Below are positions 23,644 through 35,874 of a stretch of 64,000 bases of DNA, piece after piece. The position numbers and the translations under genes are program-made. Source of the stretch: Agroathelia rolfsii. Taxonomy: Eukaryota > Basidiomycota > Agaricomycetes > Amylocorticiales > Amylocorticiaceae. The notes beneath the pieces are model-generated. The model was not told where the DNA came from, ran no database searches, and saw only the letters and a list, made by a program, of their open reading frames with translations. The stretch is from NCBI GenBank assembly GCA_018343915.1, contig JABRWF010000001.1, positions 4,526,001 through 4,590,000 on the forward strand. The letters run 5' to 3'. How positions within the stretch are numbered: position 1 is the stretch's first letter; the number at the start of each line of letters is the position of its first letter.

Positions 23644-24381
23644 TGTCATGAGTTGAACTTTTGGCTTTTCTACTCTCTTGATTTTTCTCTGGTTTTTCTA
23701 TATTTTTCCTGATTTTATTTTATTTTATATGATTTTCTTTGATTTTGTGCATTGAATGTTTTGCTTACTGTACTTGCATTTCTTTTCTGATCATTGAATC
23801 CTTTTAGAGAGACCTTAGGGTAGTATTCCTTTACCTTATTTTCTACTCTGATTATCTTATCTCATCTTTGATCTTATTGGATATGCTTTTTACTTTACAT
23901 GTTTGCATTTCTCCTCTTTGTGGCTGATGTGGCTACACTTTCATTCTCCTCTTCAATATTAGGACTCAGCTACTGTACAGTTCATGTATGTACTTAAGGC
24001 TAGCTGTCCTAGAGAATGCTTCTCTAGTTCAGACCACTTTGTTTACCACTCAGTGTTCTTTGCTCAATCTACTCTTTTACTTTCTTATGTCTTGGTGATG
24101 ATGATGCTGGCTTGTCTCTGCTTATGTTCTATGTCTATATTGTCAAGAGAGGCTGTGTACTCTGATAATCAGTAAGGGATAGGGTATCCCAATAGTCTGC
24201 TCTGTTAGGGATATAGGTATGTAAAGTCCAATGATGTTTGGCATTTGTTAGCCCTTGCCAGGGGTATTCCCACCATGTTTATTTTCTCAGTTCCCCACCA
24301 CCTTTTCCATTGTCTCCTACCCCCCCCCCCCTTTTATGGTTGTTTGGAGTGGTTGGTCATGGCCTCTGGCCATGCCTTAAT
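23644..24381 (+). mobile_element. Solo LTR E-like inserted in Mar-1
   Basis: 738 bp, starts TGTCATGAGTTGAAC, ends CCTTAATA (expected CA end decayed to TA), TSD CCAAA (23639-23643, 24382-24386). It resembles the E copy at 13526 in its start and T-rich leader, but is shorter and diverged. Confidence 0.8.
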
Positions 24382-25143
24382 ACCAAACTTTTGTGTTCCC
24401 TGAACTAACCTATCACTAAGCCCTTCTCCCTTCTTTTTCCATACCCATTTCCTTCCATCAGACCCAATCTATCAAGAGCATACCAGACTCTTGTCACCAA
24501 AACTCAACCTAAGCCTATATCAACCCCTCAAAGTATCAAGGGATCACTCTTGACTATGCGGAGATAATCAAAAATAACCTCCCAACTTTTAGTAAAGTAC
24601 CTAAGACAAAAGTTTTCCCATACTATGCAAACCCCTTTATCTATTGAGGGTGGTAAGGGTACTCTGCTTATGCCTTACAAAGCTCCGGAGACTTAAGTTG
24701 GAGAGGAGCAGAGTTTCCAGAGGTTCCGAATTATGCATTACATATCTAACTAACTAGTCTAGGGAATTTCACCCTACTAATTGGAATTTGTATATGCTAA
24801 GATGTAGGGCTAGGCCCAGAGATTAGAGAACCCTGAAGGCAAAGATTTTATTAGTAATCTACTTTAATAAAATACAACCTGAATACTTGCCTGAAGGCAA
24901 AGAGGTCAAAGCTGGCCTTTCAAGACAAGTTACATACACTACTTATACTACTATGAAAGCTCCGCACTAGTTCCAATGTAGAGGAAAGACAAAGAGAAAG
25001 TAGAGTATGTAGGGGAAGACCTTTTCCCTAACTCTGATGGGCAGCCATGTGGAGATACAATACTTCTAGAGGTTTCATACTCAGGAGCGGAGCTCCACAG
25101 AAGCTTGGGAGTGGAAGCTCGGAGGTGTGTAGTAGAACCAGTA

Positions 25144-26161
25144 TGTTATGAGTTGGACATTTTTCGCATTTTCTTTATGCACCTGTACATATTTTTATTA
25201 TATTTTTACGATTTTTATTCATGGAGTTATGGATGAAATACCTTGCAGGCGACATCTTGACACGCGTGTGACTGGCTGTGTTAGCCCCATGTGACAGGAG
25301 TGCTTGTGACAAGAGTATATTAGGAAGGCGGAGTCTAGATCATTCCTTTTCATCAAAAGGTCTAGACTCAGGAACTAGGATTGTTCCAATTACTGTGCGA
25401 TTACTAAGGAGTACTAGACTCATCACTCCAATTGGTTGCTCATCGGACTTAGTTACAAAGCACTGTCCCTGCATTATTACACGTTCCTACTTACAAACCC
25501 TGGCTGTGCACAGACCATCAGGGCTGTGCACGGGCCCTTCACTTTATGTATAAATACAGGCCTATAGCCCTTACCTGAACTTTAGCTTCGACCTTTTCGC
25601 CTTCAGGTAAGGGCACCCTAACTTGTACCCTCTTTATATAAACACTAATATATTTCGCCTTCAGGCTTACGCACGTCCTAGCCCCCCTCTCTCTCTCTCC
25701 TTACTCCTTTTCCCTATTAAGTATAAGGCCTTAAGGGCATCTTAGTAGGAATACACGTAGGCCTTGTTACAAGAAGGCAATAAGGTCCACAAGCCCTCAA
25801 TACATGGAGGCAGTTGCGCGTGAACACAAAAGCCCTATTCAATTAGGCCTAGGCAGTAAAAAGACCTAGCAGACGTTACGTAGACCACGGTGGGCTAAGC
25901 CGCCTATCCTCAGTAAGAAACACTAAGAAATCTATTTGACGTAAAGGAAGTACACGGGAAGCCACTGGCTAGAGTACCAAACACGACCCTAGCAAAGTAG
26001 AGTTCAGAGTGTCCTATTATAAAAGGTAGCAACGGGAGCACGTGGGCATCTGATCAAATTACCAAACTAGCAGTACACGTAAAACCCGGCCTTACAGCCC
26101 ACCCACATACCTTACAAGTGGGTTGTATCATTTGGTAGAGTCAAGTGCGCAAGCCTTGACA
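25144..26161 (+). repeat. 5' LTR A of GypA-2
   Basis: 1018 bp, TGTTATGAGTTGG to CCTTGACA. TATAAATA at 25549-25556, primer hairpin 25568-25613, CT repeat near 25690, terminal GTCAAG/CTTGAC hairpin 26140-26160. In the compared half, all of a dozen or more differences from the 3' LTR are transitions. Confidence 0.97.
25549..25613 (+). promoter_or_regulatory. GypA-2 TATA box and self-primer hairpin
   Basis: TATAAATA (25549-25556) is followed by the perfect stem CCCTTACCTGAA (25568-25579) / TTCAGGTAAGGG (25602-25613). The loop holds TTTAGCTTCGACCT (25581-25594), a 14-nt perfect complement of the PBS at 26164-26177. TATA-to-primer spacing (~32 nt) puts the primer at the predicted RNA 5' end. Confidence 0.82.
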
Positions 26162-26163
26162 TT

Positions 26164-26177
26164 AGGTCGAAGCTAAA
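26164..26177 (+). other. Self-complementary PBS of GypA-2
   Basis: AGGTCGAAGCTAAA starts 2 nt after the LTR and pairs perfectly over 14 nt with the LTR loop 25581-25594. It is the longest primer/PBS match in the window. Confidence 0.82.
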
Positions 26178-26566
26178 CCTAAACCACTGTTGAGCCTCGC
26201 TCCAGTGTGCAGATTGATTCTCTGCCAATTAGCATAAGCAAGAAAAGATTTTATATACGTTTCTTTTGTCAAATTTGTTTTGGGCTTGAACTGTTTGCGG
26301 AAGCAATTAGCTGAGATCTAATACTCAGTTTTAACCCGTTCAGATTTAGGCTTGGGAGTACCTGCACATTCCAGGGAAACCTTGTGTCGTTACCCAAAGA
26401 CGCTACTGCAAGGTTAGCTTGCTGCTTCTAGGGACACCTTTTAGGTGCAAAACTGCCTGCCCAAATCAAATCCTTTTATTTTCCTTTATACATTACCAGA
26501 GGCACTCCGCTTGGTGCCTAAGTTGAAGAAGACAAGAATCCGTGTTGAGCCTTTGCTCCACATTTT
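26178..26566 (+). other. GypA-2 untranslated leader
   Basis: About 390 bp with no credible ORF. It aligns with the GypA-1 leader (20671-21076, minus). Confidence 0.6.
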
Positions 26567-28066
26567 ATGAGCCAATCCAGAAAAGGAAAGGCACCCACAT
26601 AACCTGTTGCCAAAACCTCTGCTCGCCCTTCCGTATCTGCTCCCGCCCCCCAGCCCACCTTCTCCCAACCTCCTAAAATCCCTACTCTGCCCAAGGCTCC
26701 TTCACCTCCCAAACCCGCATCACCAGAGGAATCCGAAGAAGAAGAAGACGACAAGGAGGAACCTGAAGAAGAGTATCCTTCACCTTCTGACTTCCGAGAA
26801 CCCGAACCTGCTCCGGAACCCATTGCCTCACGTACTTGATCTTGTGTCCCTACACCTGTGGTTACTCCGAGAATCCAAACACCGATCCCCACCCCACGAA
26901 CCCGTACTCCAGCCGTCACTCGCCCCCCCTCTCCAGACATGTCTGGCTTTGAACAATTCATGGGGCAAATGCTCGAGATGCAGCGTCAAACTACGGAGAT
27001 GATGCGACACATGATGGAGACACAGCGGAAGCTTGTGGAAATTGCCAATCGCCCGGCAGTCACACCTGCTCCTGCACCTACTCCTCAAGTAGTTACGGTG
27101 GCCTCGACAAAGGAAAGAGGCAAGGAGCCCTCGAAGTTCACGGGTGACCATGAAAAATACAAAGATTTCATTTTGGGGTTTGAAAATTATCTCGGATTAA
27201 ATCCCTCCTTGTATAGCTCTAATTGCGACAAAGGCAGGTTACTTATCTCACTACTGGAAGGAGGTCCGAGGAGATGGTTGGAGAAGTGGTCCGACATGAT
27301 CAAGGCGGAGGAAGAAGGAGAAGTCAAGGGATTGACACCCTTTGTCTTCAGCGACTTCTACAAGGCCTTCCGAGGTCTTTACGGATCCTGGGATTATAAA
27401 AGTTCAGCCCTGGACAAGTTAAAGGGGATGAAACAAGGTTCCCATAGCACGCAGGAGTACATTACAGACTTCTGGTCAACAGCGCAGCAAACAGATTTGT
27501 CAGAAGAGGATTGGCGCGTCTGATTCTTAGATGGGTTAAATCCCAAAATCTGGAATGTACTCGGTGGCTGGGACCAGACAAATTTGGAAACAGTCCAGAA
27601 AGCAATGGATGCTGCTTTACGAGCCGAACAAGGGCTACGTTCCGCAGGCCTTTGGCAAGACACCTGGCGACCCCGAGTTCCTGTAGCCGGTACTGCAGGC
27701 AATCCCATCTCGATCAACGCAGCCCAGATTGCTGTGCCTCAGGCTAGTCAACCCTCTTATCAGGGAAGACCATCGTTCCCACCCAGGGATTGGTCAAAGG
27801 CACAGTGCTTCCACTGTGGACAATTAGGACATCCGAAGCGTTGTTGCCCCCTCCTTGGCTATAAACCAAGGACATTTGCACCACCAGGACAAGCCGCGAT
27901 ATCTGCTTCAGTCCAGCCTGCTCCAACTCCTGCTATACCAACCCCGGCTTCCCCAACCCCTGTAACAATTCCTCCAGCGTATTCGGTCCCGGACCACGTG
28001 ATGCAGGTTATGGAGGAACAGGCCGCTATCATCGCCACCCTGAAAGATCAGATAGGTTTTTCTTAA
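26567..28066 (+). pseudogene. GypA-2 gag
   Basis: Starts ATG 26567 (MSQSRKGKAPT), the same start as GypA-1. A Pro/Ser/Glu-rich N-terminus is followed by a helical Met/Gln-rich segment (FEQFMGQMLEMQRQTTEMMR), capsid (LISLLEGGPRRWLEKW, FSDFYKAFRGLYGSW) and a CCHC knuckle CFHCGQLGHPKRCC near 27810. It ends GFS-TAA at 28064-28066. Nonsense codons: TAA 26600-26602, TGA 26837-26839, TGA 27521-27523, all explainable as C-to-T or G-to-A. Open blocks 26858-27523 and 27584-28066. Confidence 0.93.
28054..28060 (+). promoter_or_regulatory. Decayed frameshift heptamer of GypA-2
   Basis: The site reads AGGTTTT where the other five gag-pol junctions read GGGTTTT. GypA-3 has ATG GGT and GypA-2 has ATA GGT, a G-to-A change in the first slippery base that should weaken -1 slippage. 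Confidence 0.65.
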
Positions 28067-29990
28067 GGTCAGCTGAAAGGGCTATTCAGTCTGACCCATA
28101 CGTACAAAACAGACTTTCTTCTTTCTCTTCTTGTAGTAATATTTCTGTCTCCTCTTCTTCTTATTTCTCCCTTGCCAGTGCAAATGGACAGCACCTCAAG
28201 GTTCTAATTATGTTCCATGGACCTTTTAGAAATTTCTCTACCTCTGCGATGATTGATTCCGGTGCCTCGTCATCTTTTGTAAACTATAGATATGTAGAAA
28301 AATATAAAATACCTACAAAAAAATTACCTCGTCCTATTCCTTTGTATAACATTGATAACTCTGCAAACTAGATTGGAAAGATCGAATCCGTTGCAATCCT
28401 AGACACCACAATAGGATCAGAAAGAAAATACCTGCTGCTCTGTGTTGTAGACATTGGCCAAGAAGATGTTATCCCTGGCATTGATTGGTTATGCCTCAAA
28501 AACCCCGTGATAGATTGGAAATCCGCAGAGGTTACTTTCCTACCTGAAAGGGAAGTTATACAGGCCTCTAGTACCATGCCCCCGGGGTATGAAGACTTTG
28601 CCAATGTTTTCTCTGAAGAAGAAGCAAGTAGATTACCTAGTCACAAGTCATCGGACCATAAGATTGAGTTGCTTGATGAAACCAAGCTCAGATGAGGGCG
28701 TGTATACCCCCTCAGTAGCAATGAAACTGATGCGCTCAACGAATGGATTGATGATAACCTGGCTAAGGGATATATCCGCAAATCCAAAAGTGAATTCGCT
28801 GCCCCCATGTTCTTTGTACCCAAGAAAAACGGGAAACTTCACCCAGTTCAGGATTACCGAGCCCTCAATGAACAAACCATCAAAAATGCATATCCTCTCC
28901 CCCTAATTTCTGAAATTGTCGAACACATGACCAAGTTCCGTTGGTTTACAAAAATCAACCTGCGAGCCGGATTCAACAATATCCAAATTCAAGAAGGGGA
29001 TGAGCGTAAGGCGGCCTTCATTACGTCACGCGGTTTATTCGAACTACTAGTCATGCCTTTCGGTCTCTGCAATGCCCCATCTTCCATGCAAGCACTAATG
29101 GACGATATTCTTCTTTGATTGGTTCAACTGGGGTTCGTTAGGGTCTACATTGACAATGTCCTCATTGGGGCTGAGACCAAGGAAAAACTACGAGAAATCA
29201 CCAGGGAAGTCCTTTCCATCTTAAGGGAACATAACCTTTATGGAAATCTGGACAAATTCGAAGTAGAAAAACCCAAGGTTAACATTCTTGGTTTCATTGT
29301 CTCCCACCGACAAGTCCGCATGGATCCAGACAAGGTCAAACCAATCCTAGATTGGCTAATTCCCAAGAACGTAAAGGAAGTCCGCAAGTTCCGAGGATTG
29401 GCCAATTACTATAGGCGTTTCATTTGTGATTTCGGAAAAATCTATAAGCCCCTAGACCATCTTATGGGCAAGGCCGACTGGACTTGGGGTCCAGAAGAGC
29501 AGGAAAGTTTTGATAACCTCAAAAGAGCTTTCAGCACCACCCCAGTGTTACGCTCCTACGATCAGAAGGCCCCAACCAGAGTAGAGACGGACGCTTCCTT
29601 GTACGCTACTGGCGGAGTCCTGAGTCAAAAGGACAAATCGGGTGCTTAGCATCCTATTGCCTTTCTGTCCCAATCCATGAACGATGCAGAAAGAAACTAC
29701 GACATCTGGGATAAGGAAATGTTGGGAGTTATTCGGGCTCTAGATCATTGGCGCCACCTGCTCCAAGGCCTACCTAAACCTTTCGAGATTTGGACCAACC
29801 ATAAGAATCTTGAATACTGGACAACTGCTCGCAACCTCACCCGCCGACAAGCTCGTTGGTCCCTTTTCCTGGCAGACTTCAACTTCCGCATTCATTACCA
29901 GAAGGGCGCCGAAAATGGGAAAGCCGATGCATTGTCCCGACGACCAGACCTCCAGATTTCCGATGCCAACGACAACCAGGAAGTAGTACT
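28062..29990 (+). pseudogene. GypA-2 pol: protease, RT and RNase H with mutated RT active site
   Basis: In the -1 frame to gag. Protease MIDSGASSSF near 28251. RT motif A reads FTKINLRAG (Asn codon 28957-28959) and motif C reads YIDN (Asn codon 29155-29157). GypA-3 has Asp at both, so two of the three catalytic Asp are lost. RNase H has VETDASLYATGG. Nonsense codons lie near 28368 (TAG), 28693 (TGA), 29116 (TGA) and 29647 (TAG). The largest open block is 29119-29649. Confidence 0.94.
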
Positions 29991-31638
29991 ACTTGACCCA
30001 AAACTATTCCGAATAAACGCCGCCCGACGAGGTCACATGCTGATGAAAGGAGAATCTGAACTACTCAAAAAGATCTGGAATGCTTCCCCCAAAGCAGAAG
30101 TCGCAGAGGCACTTCGTCTGGTTAAAGATCTCGGCCCTGTTAAACTTCAGAAAGGACTGGAGGAATGGAATCAAGAAAATGGCATCATCCTACGACAAGG
30201 CAGAGTGTACGTACCAGCAGACAAGGATATACGAACCCAAGTTATCTCCATGTACCATGACAGTTTGCTTAGTGGCCATCCTGGCCAACACAAGACTCTT
30301 GAGTTGGTATCTCGCAACTATTGGTGGCCAGGCATGACTAAGGCAGTAAACGAATATGTGGAGACTTGCTAAATCTGCATCCAAAATAAGTCCTCACGCC
30401 TCCCTGCATTTGGTCCTCTCGAACCCCTTCCAACTCCTACGTGTCCTTGGGATCACATTACAATGGACATGATTGTCAAATTGCCAGATTCTCAGGGCTA
30501 TGACAGTATCCTAGTCGTTGTGGATAGGTTTTCCAAAATGACCCATATTATCCCCACAACGGAAAAGATTAATGCCATCGGAACAGCGGAACTTTTGTGG
30601 TCATATGTATTCAAGCTTCATAGACTTCCTTCAAGGATTACGTCTGATCGGGGACCCCAGTTTGCAAGTAAGGTTATGAAGGAAGTGCATAAATGTCTGG
30701 GAATTACTACGGCCATGTCTACCGCCTACCACCCACAAATAGATGGACAATCGGAACAAGTTAACCAAGAACTAGAAGCTTATCTTAGGTTCTTTGTCTC
30801 ACATCGTCAAGATGACTGGGCCCGGTTACTTCCCTCTGCCGAGTTTGCCCTGAATAACTGACAACATTCAGCAACCAAGATCTCCCCCTTCAGGATGAAC
30901 TATGGATTTGATCCCCAGATGGACTTTTCTCTTACTGGAATCTTTGAAACCCCTGCCGTAGAAGACTGGTTACACGTAATATCTGACACTCAATCCGATG
31001 CCTAAGCGGTACTTAACCTAGCCGCCGAGAAGATGAAGAAATCCTATGACAAACATGTGAGAGAATCTCCTCAGTGGAAGAAGGGTGACAAGGTTTGGTT
31101 GTCCACGGAAAACCTGAAAACTTCCCAGCCAACAAGGAAGCTAGCTGCCAAGTTCGCCGGTCCCTACAAAATCTTGGAAAGAATTGGCCCTCTTGCATAC
31201 CGACTAAAGATCCCTCGAACATGGTCTATTCATGACGTCTTCCACGTATCTCTTCTATCAGCGCATAAGCCATCCGAACGAGATCAGCCCCCTCTAGAAC
31301 CCATTGAAGTTGAGGGAGAGGAAGAATGGGAGGTTGCTAAAATCAAGGATTCAAGAATCTTGGGTAGACCCAAGCGTCTCGAGTACCTTGTCAGCTGGAA
31401 GGACACGCCGGGAGAAGATAACTGGGAACCTGCAGACAATCTGACACATGCCAAGGCTAGGATACGGGATTTCCATAAGAGGCACCCCAATGCACCTAAA
31501 CGCTTAAACGCTGCAGTCTTTGGGGAATTACCTTTTAGACCCATCGAGAACTACACGGAAACCAATACGAAGGAAAACGCCGGATGGGAACTAGGGAAGT
31601 TCCGGAGTAACTCCCTTGAGAAGGGGGTAATGTTATGA
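29991..31638 (+). pseudogene. GypA-2 integrase with chromodomain
   Basis: HHCC finger (YHDSLLSGHPGQHKT ... C..C, with TAA near 30370 between the Cys pair). DDE core kept: TMDMIVKLPDSQG, TSDRGPQFAS, GQSEQVNQELEAYL. Chromodomain YLVSWKDTPGEDNWEP. Further stops near 30859 (TGA) and 31003 (TAA). The frame runs through the purine tract and terminates at TGA 31636-31638, eight bases inside the 3' LTR. Open block 31033-31638. Confidence 0.93.
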
Positions 31639-32648
31639 GTTGGACATTTTTCGCATTTTCTTTACGCACCTGTACATATTTTTATTATATTTTTACGATT
31701 TTTATTCATAGAGTTATAGATGAAATACCTTGCAGGCGACATCTTAACACGTGTGTGACTGGCTGTGTTAGCCCCACGTGACAGGAGTGCTCGTGACAAG
31801 AGTATATTAGGAAGGCGGAGTCTAGATCATTCCTTTTCATCAAAAGGTCTAGACTCAGGAACCAGGGTTGTTCCAATCACTGTGTGATTACTAAGGAGTA
31901 CTAGACTCATTACTCCGATTGGTTGCTCATCGGACTTAGTCACAAAGCACTGTCCCTGCATTATTACACATTCCTGCTTACAAACCCCGGCTGCGCACAG
32001 ACCATCAGGGCTGCGCACAGGCCCTTCACTTTATGTATAAATACAGGCCTGTAGCCCTTACCTGAACTTTAGCTTCGACCTTTTTGCCTTCAGGTAAGGG
32101 CACCCTAACTTGTACCCTCTTTACATAAACACTAATATATTTCGCCTTCAGGCTTATGCACGTCCTAGCCCCCCTCTCTCTCTCTCCTTACTCCTTTTCC
32201 CTATTAAGTATAAGGCCTTAAGGGCATCTTAGTAGGAATACACGTAGGCCTTGTTACAAGAAGGCAATAAGGTCCACAAGCCCTCAATACACGGAGGCAG
32301 TTGCGCATGAACACAAAAGCCCTATTCAATTAGGCCTAGGCAGTAAAAAGACCTAGCAGACGTTACGTAGACCACGGTGGGCTAAGCCGCCTATCCTCAG
32401 TAAGAAACACTAAGAAATCTATTTGACGCAAAGGAAGTACACGGGAAGCCACTGGCTAGAGTACCAAACACGACCCTAGCAAAGTAGAGTTCAGAGTGTC
32501 CTATTACAAAAGGTAGCAACAGGAGCACGTGGGCGTCTGATCAAATTACCAAACTAGCAGTACACGTAAAACCCAGCCTTACAGCCCGCCCACGTACCTT
32601 ACAAGTGGGTTGTGTCATTTGGTAGAGTCAAGTGCGCAAGCCTTGACA
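31631..32648 (+). repeat. 3' LTR A of GypA-2
   Basis: 1018 bp, same length as the 5' copy, preceded by gagaagggggtaa. It begins with the last eight bases of the pol reading frame. Confidence 0.97.
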
Positions 32649-33959
32649 CAGTATCTGTTAGGAATTGGTCAGTGGTCGGAGGTTTATACTCCGGAGTTGT
32701 GCGGAATAGTGAACAGGAAATGCACAACTCATGATTACTCCTGTAGCATGCAGCTTAGTCACATGAGGGCCAATCATAGGACTGCTCACTGCCTACAGAC
32801 CATGCTCTGAGGGTAATAAAATAAAAGAAAAATGGAATGAAATATAATACATGTTTTAGATAATAATAAAAAATCTATAGTCCAAATTTACAACTCATAA
32901 TACAAAGGTATGGGGTAGCCAAGTAATGGCTGTTTTATAACTCCCAAGGCTAGGGACACATGGGTGTACACTTCCTTGTGCTATTGCAGCTATCACACAA
33001 GTCCAAGTCTTTATATCACCAAGCTTTACTCCAAGTCTACTAGACTTTTAAGCAAGGTCTATACTTAGAACACAAACTATCTTGTGTATGCCACTAGGCA
33101 TGCGATGTATCTTAACTATGACAAGTGTGGGGTGATGCCTTTGCTTGCTTGAGTGCACTGAGCACTATGAATTTGTTTACAGAGACACAAGTAGTCACTC
33201 AATAGGCTAGACCTGTCTTATGTATTCTAATGTAGAGGAGCACTCAGCAACCTCTAAACAACAAGCAGTACTGAGCACACTTGCTACCTCCTAGCACAGA
33301 GCAAAGAGGATTTGGACAGGGAAGAGGGAGGGAGAGACAGGCAATCATGCCTTAAGAGATAGGGGCTCTAAAGACAAAGTTTTTATTATATTAGCATCTA
33401 TTTAATACAAAGCACTACTGTACTTACCTGAAGATGAAGAGAACAAATCTAAGGTCTTTAGGTAGAGGCACTACAGGGTTATATACTAATTCTACCTAGT
33501 CTATGCACCTTTACATGGTCCGTGCACAGTACTGCTAAGTATGGTGTGATATTGCACCATTATTGCTTTTTGTAGGTCTAAAGTGGTGTCATGATCTAGA
33601 CCCATGTTCTAGACCCCGCTTATATAATATGTCACATGACTAGTAGTCACATGATGGCCAGTCACATGGTTGACTGGTCATATAACTTGCTTAGTCATTA
33701 GAGTATGTGTTTATGTAATATACAATATATACATCAAAAAATAGAGAAAAATCAGGAAAAATTCAGAAAAATAGTGAAAAATTCAGAAGAAAATTATAAT
33801 ACAATGAGTAACTCATAACACAATCCTATTGATCTTAGTCTCATCAGACCAGATCACCCTCTTCCAGTCCTCTAGAGTCCAGTACTGGTGCTCAAGAGCA
33901 AAGTTTAATCTAGCCTTTTTATGATGAGGCTTAAGATTAGAACTTTTTTTCTTGGTTAC

Positions 33960-34966
33960 TATCAAGGCTTGCGCACTTGACATAACCAACAAACGTTAAC
34001 CCTCTTGAAGGTACAAGGGATGGGTTGTAAGACCCCTTTTTACAATGTATTTCTAGGTTGGTCTTTATAAGCAGACACGCACGTGCTCCCGTTGCTATCC
34101 TTCGTAATAGTGTCACTTAAACTCCTACTTTGTTAGGGTTGCGGTCGGTACTCTAGCGCTAGGCTTCCCGGTTGCTTCCTTCACGTCAAATAGGTTTTCT
34201 AATGACTTCTTACTTGGAGTAGGCGGCTTAGCCCTCCGTGCTCTACGTATGTCTGAGAGGTCTTATTACTGCCTCTACCTGAGTGAACAGGGTTTGAATC
34301 ACGCGCAACGCCTCTTTTGTATTGAGGACTTATAGCTTAGTCTGCCCTCTGGTACTAGGGCCTAATGTACGCTACTTAGATGCCCTTGAGGCCTTATACT
34401 AAATAGGGAAGGTGTGGAAAGTGGGGAGTGGGCTAAGATGAACAAGCCTGAAGGCAAGATGATATATTAGTTTTATGTAGGGGAATACAAATGGGGTGCC
34501 CTTACCTGAAGGCGAGAAGGTCGAAGCTAAGGTTCAGGTAAGGGCTACAAGCTTGTATTTATACATAAACTGAAGGGCCCGTGCGCAGCCTTGATGGTCT
34601 GTGCGCAGCAGGGTTTGTAAGCGGAAATGACTAGAATGCAGGGGCAGTGCTTTATTCCTAAGTCCGATGAGCAACCGATCGGAATGATGAGTCTAGTACT
34701 CCTTAGTAATCGCACAGTGATCGGAACGACCCTGGTTCCTAAGTCTAGACCTTTTGATGAAAAGGAATGATCTAGACTCCGCCTTCCTAATATACTCTTG
34801 TCACGAGCACTCCTGTCACGTGGGGCTAACACAGCCAGTCACACACGTGTCAAGATGTCGCCTGCAAGGTATTTTGTCCATATCTCAGTTAATAAAAATC
34901 GTAAAAATACAATAAAATTATGTATATGTTCGTAAAAAGGAGGCGAAAAATGTCCAACTCATAACA
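33960..34966 (-). mobile_element. Solo LTR A in Mar-1
   Basis: 1007 bp in minus orientation, TSD GTTAC (33955-33959, 34967-34971) copied from Mar-1 transposase. The left terminus reads TATCAAGG (TG-to-TA decay). A hairpin with AGCTTCGACCT lies on the minus strand at 34499-34545. Confidence 0.94.
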
Positions 34967-35114
34967 GTTACAGCCTTTAAACCCTGCTCCTTTAGTCTCC
35001 TATGCATGGTTTGGGTAGACACAGACTCCCCAAGTGTGTTTTTAAGGGCTTTAGTCACATCCATAGCAGTATCAGCCTGACTAGAGCTAATAAAACAGAT
35101 AGAATAGTATATAG

Positions 35115-35874
35115 TGTCACGAACCAAACTCGCCGGAGACCCCGACGGAAGGTTTGGCGCAACGAGAACATGGACGGGCGATGCAGCGATAGACGATCGC
35201 GGCAAAGGGCACTCACGGACACAACAGCGTGATGCGGACGCGTGAGGCTAAGGACGGGCAACGAATCAAGAGGGTCGGGTGCTTCGGCGAACAGCCAAGT
35301 CGATCAACGCGACTCAACGAGACGATGATCAAGAGAGGAGGAAAGGGTGTTGGATGCGAAAGCGCTAGCGGATGACGGGGCGAGTTGCTTTAGTCTGGAC
35401 TTCGGCCAAATGAACGGCTTTGGCCCTTGTGTCACTGCTTCCAACTAAATGGGATGAGAGGGGAAGTGTTCTTAGTCACTAGACATTTGAATTTCCAAAC
35501 TAGAGTACGTAGGTACAAAGTATTCGTGTATATATACTACTACTCAGTGGAACATGTACGATGGAGTGAGAACAATAAGAAAATGGATAAAATCAATGAT
35601 GAGTCAAAAAGGGAAATGATAAGAAAGGGAAGGATCGACACGCATGGTGAGAAGCGCTGCAGTTGTTGATCGATGCCGGGCATCAGTGAAACCACGCGGT
35701 GCGTCCGGAGTTCGTTGATCGGTGATCAGGTTTGGTTCCGACAGGCGCATGCAACACGGAGGTTCCGGCAAGACAGTGCATTGTGAGTCACCGCCGTGCA
35801 ACCCGAATGAATGCGTATTGTGGTGTGCATCGGAAAACGTCCCGGATATTGATTGGGATGTGCAGCGCATGACA
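35115..35874 (-). repeat. 3' LTR of GypH-1
   Basis: 760 bp, TGTCACGAACC...GCGCATGACA. It carries an uninterrupted TATATATA (minus, near 35529-35537). About 30 nt downstream is the minus-strand motif AGTTTGGAAAT (35491-35501), complementary to the GypH PBS. Differences from the right LTR in the part compared are transitions. Confidence 0.92.

Larger units (their letters stand above)
25144..32648 (+). mobile_element. GypA-2, complete Ty3/Gypsy chromovirus
   Basis: Two 1018-bp LTRs, leader, gag, pol and a purine tract (gagaagggggtaa), with no later insertions. 7505 bp, TSD CAGTA (25139-25143, 32649-32653). It is the clearest reference for family A in this window. RT has lost two catalytic Asp residues and many codons became stops, so it is dead. 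Confidence 0.97.
24534..32902 (-). mobile_element. Solo LTR C in solo F, split by GypA-2
   Basis: Pieces 24534-25143 and 32654-32902 make an ~859-bp LTR C. TSD CAAAG (24529-24533, 32903-32907). Both termini show CA/TG-to-TA decay (TATCAAGGG at left, CATAATA at right). Minus-strand primer hairpin near 24886-24931. Confidence 0.9.
24470..33820 (-). mobile_element. Solo LTR F in Mar-1, split by solo C
   Basis: Pieces 24470-24533 and 32908-33820 match the F copy at 8380 end to end. TSD CAATC (24465-24469, 33821-33825). The left terminus reads TATCAAGAG instead of TGTCAAAAG, a transition at the conserved LTR dinucleotide. Confidence 0.9.

Noticed and set aside
26161..26180. tRNA-type primer binding site
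   Set aside because: No TGG follows any 5' LTR. The sequence instead matches the element's own LTR loop, so self-priming explains it better.
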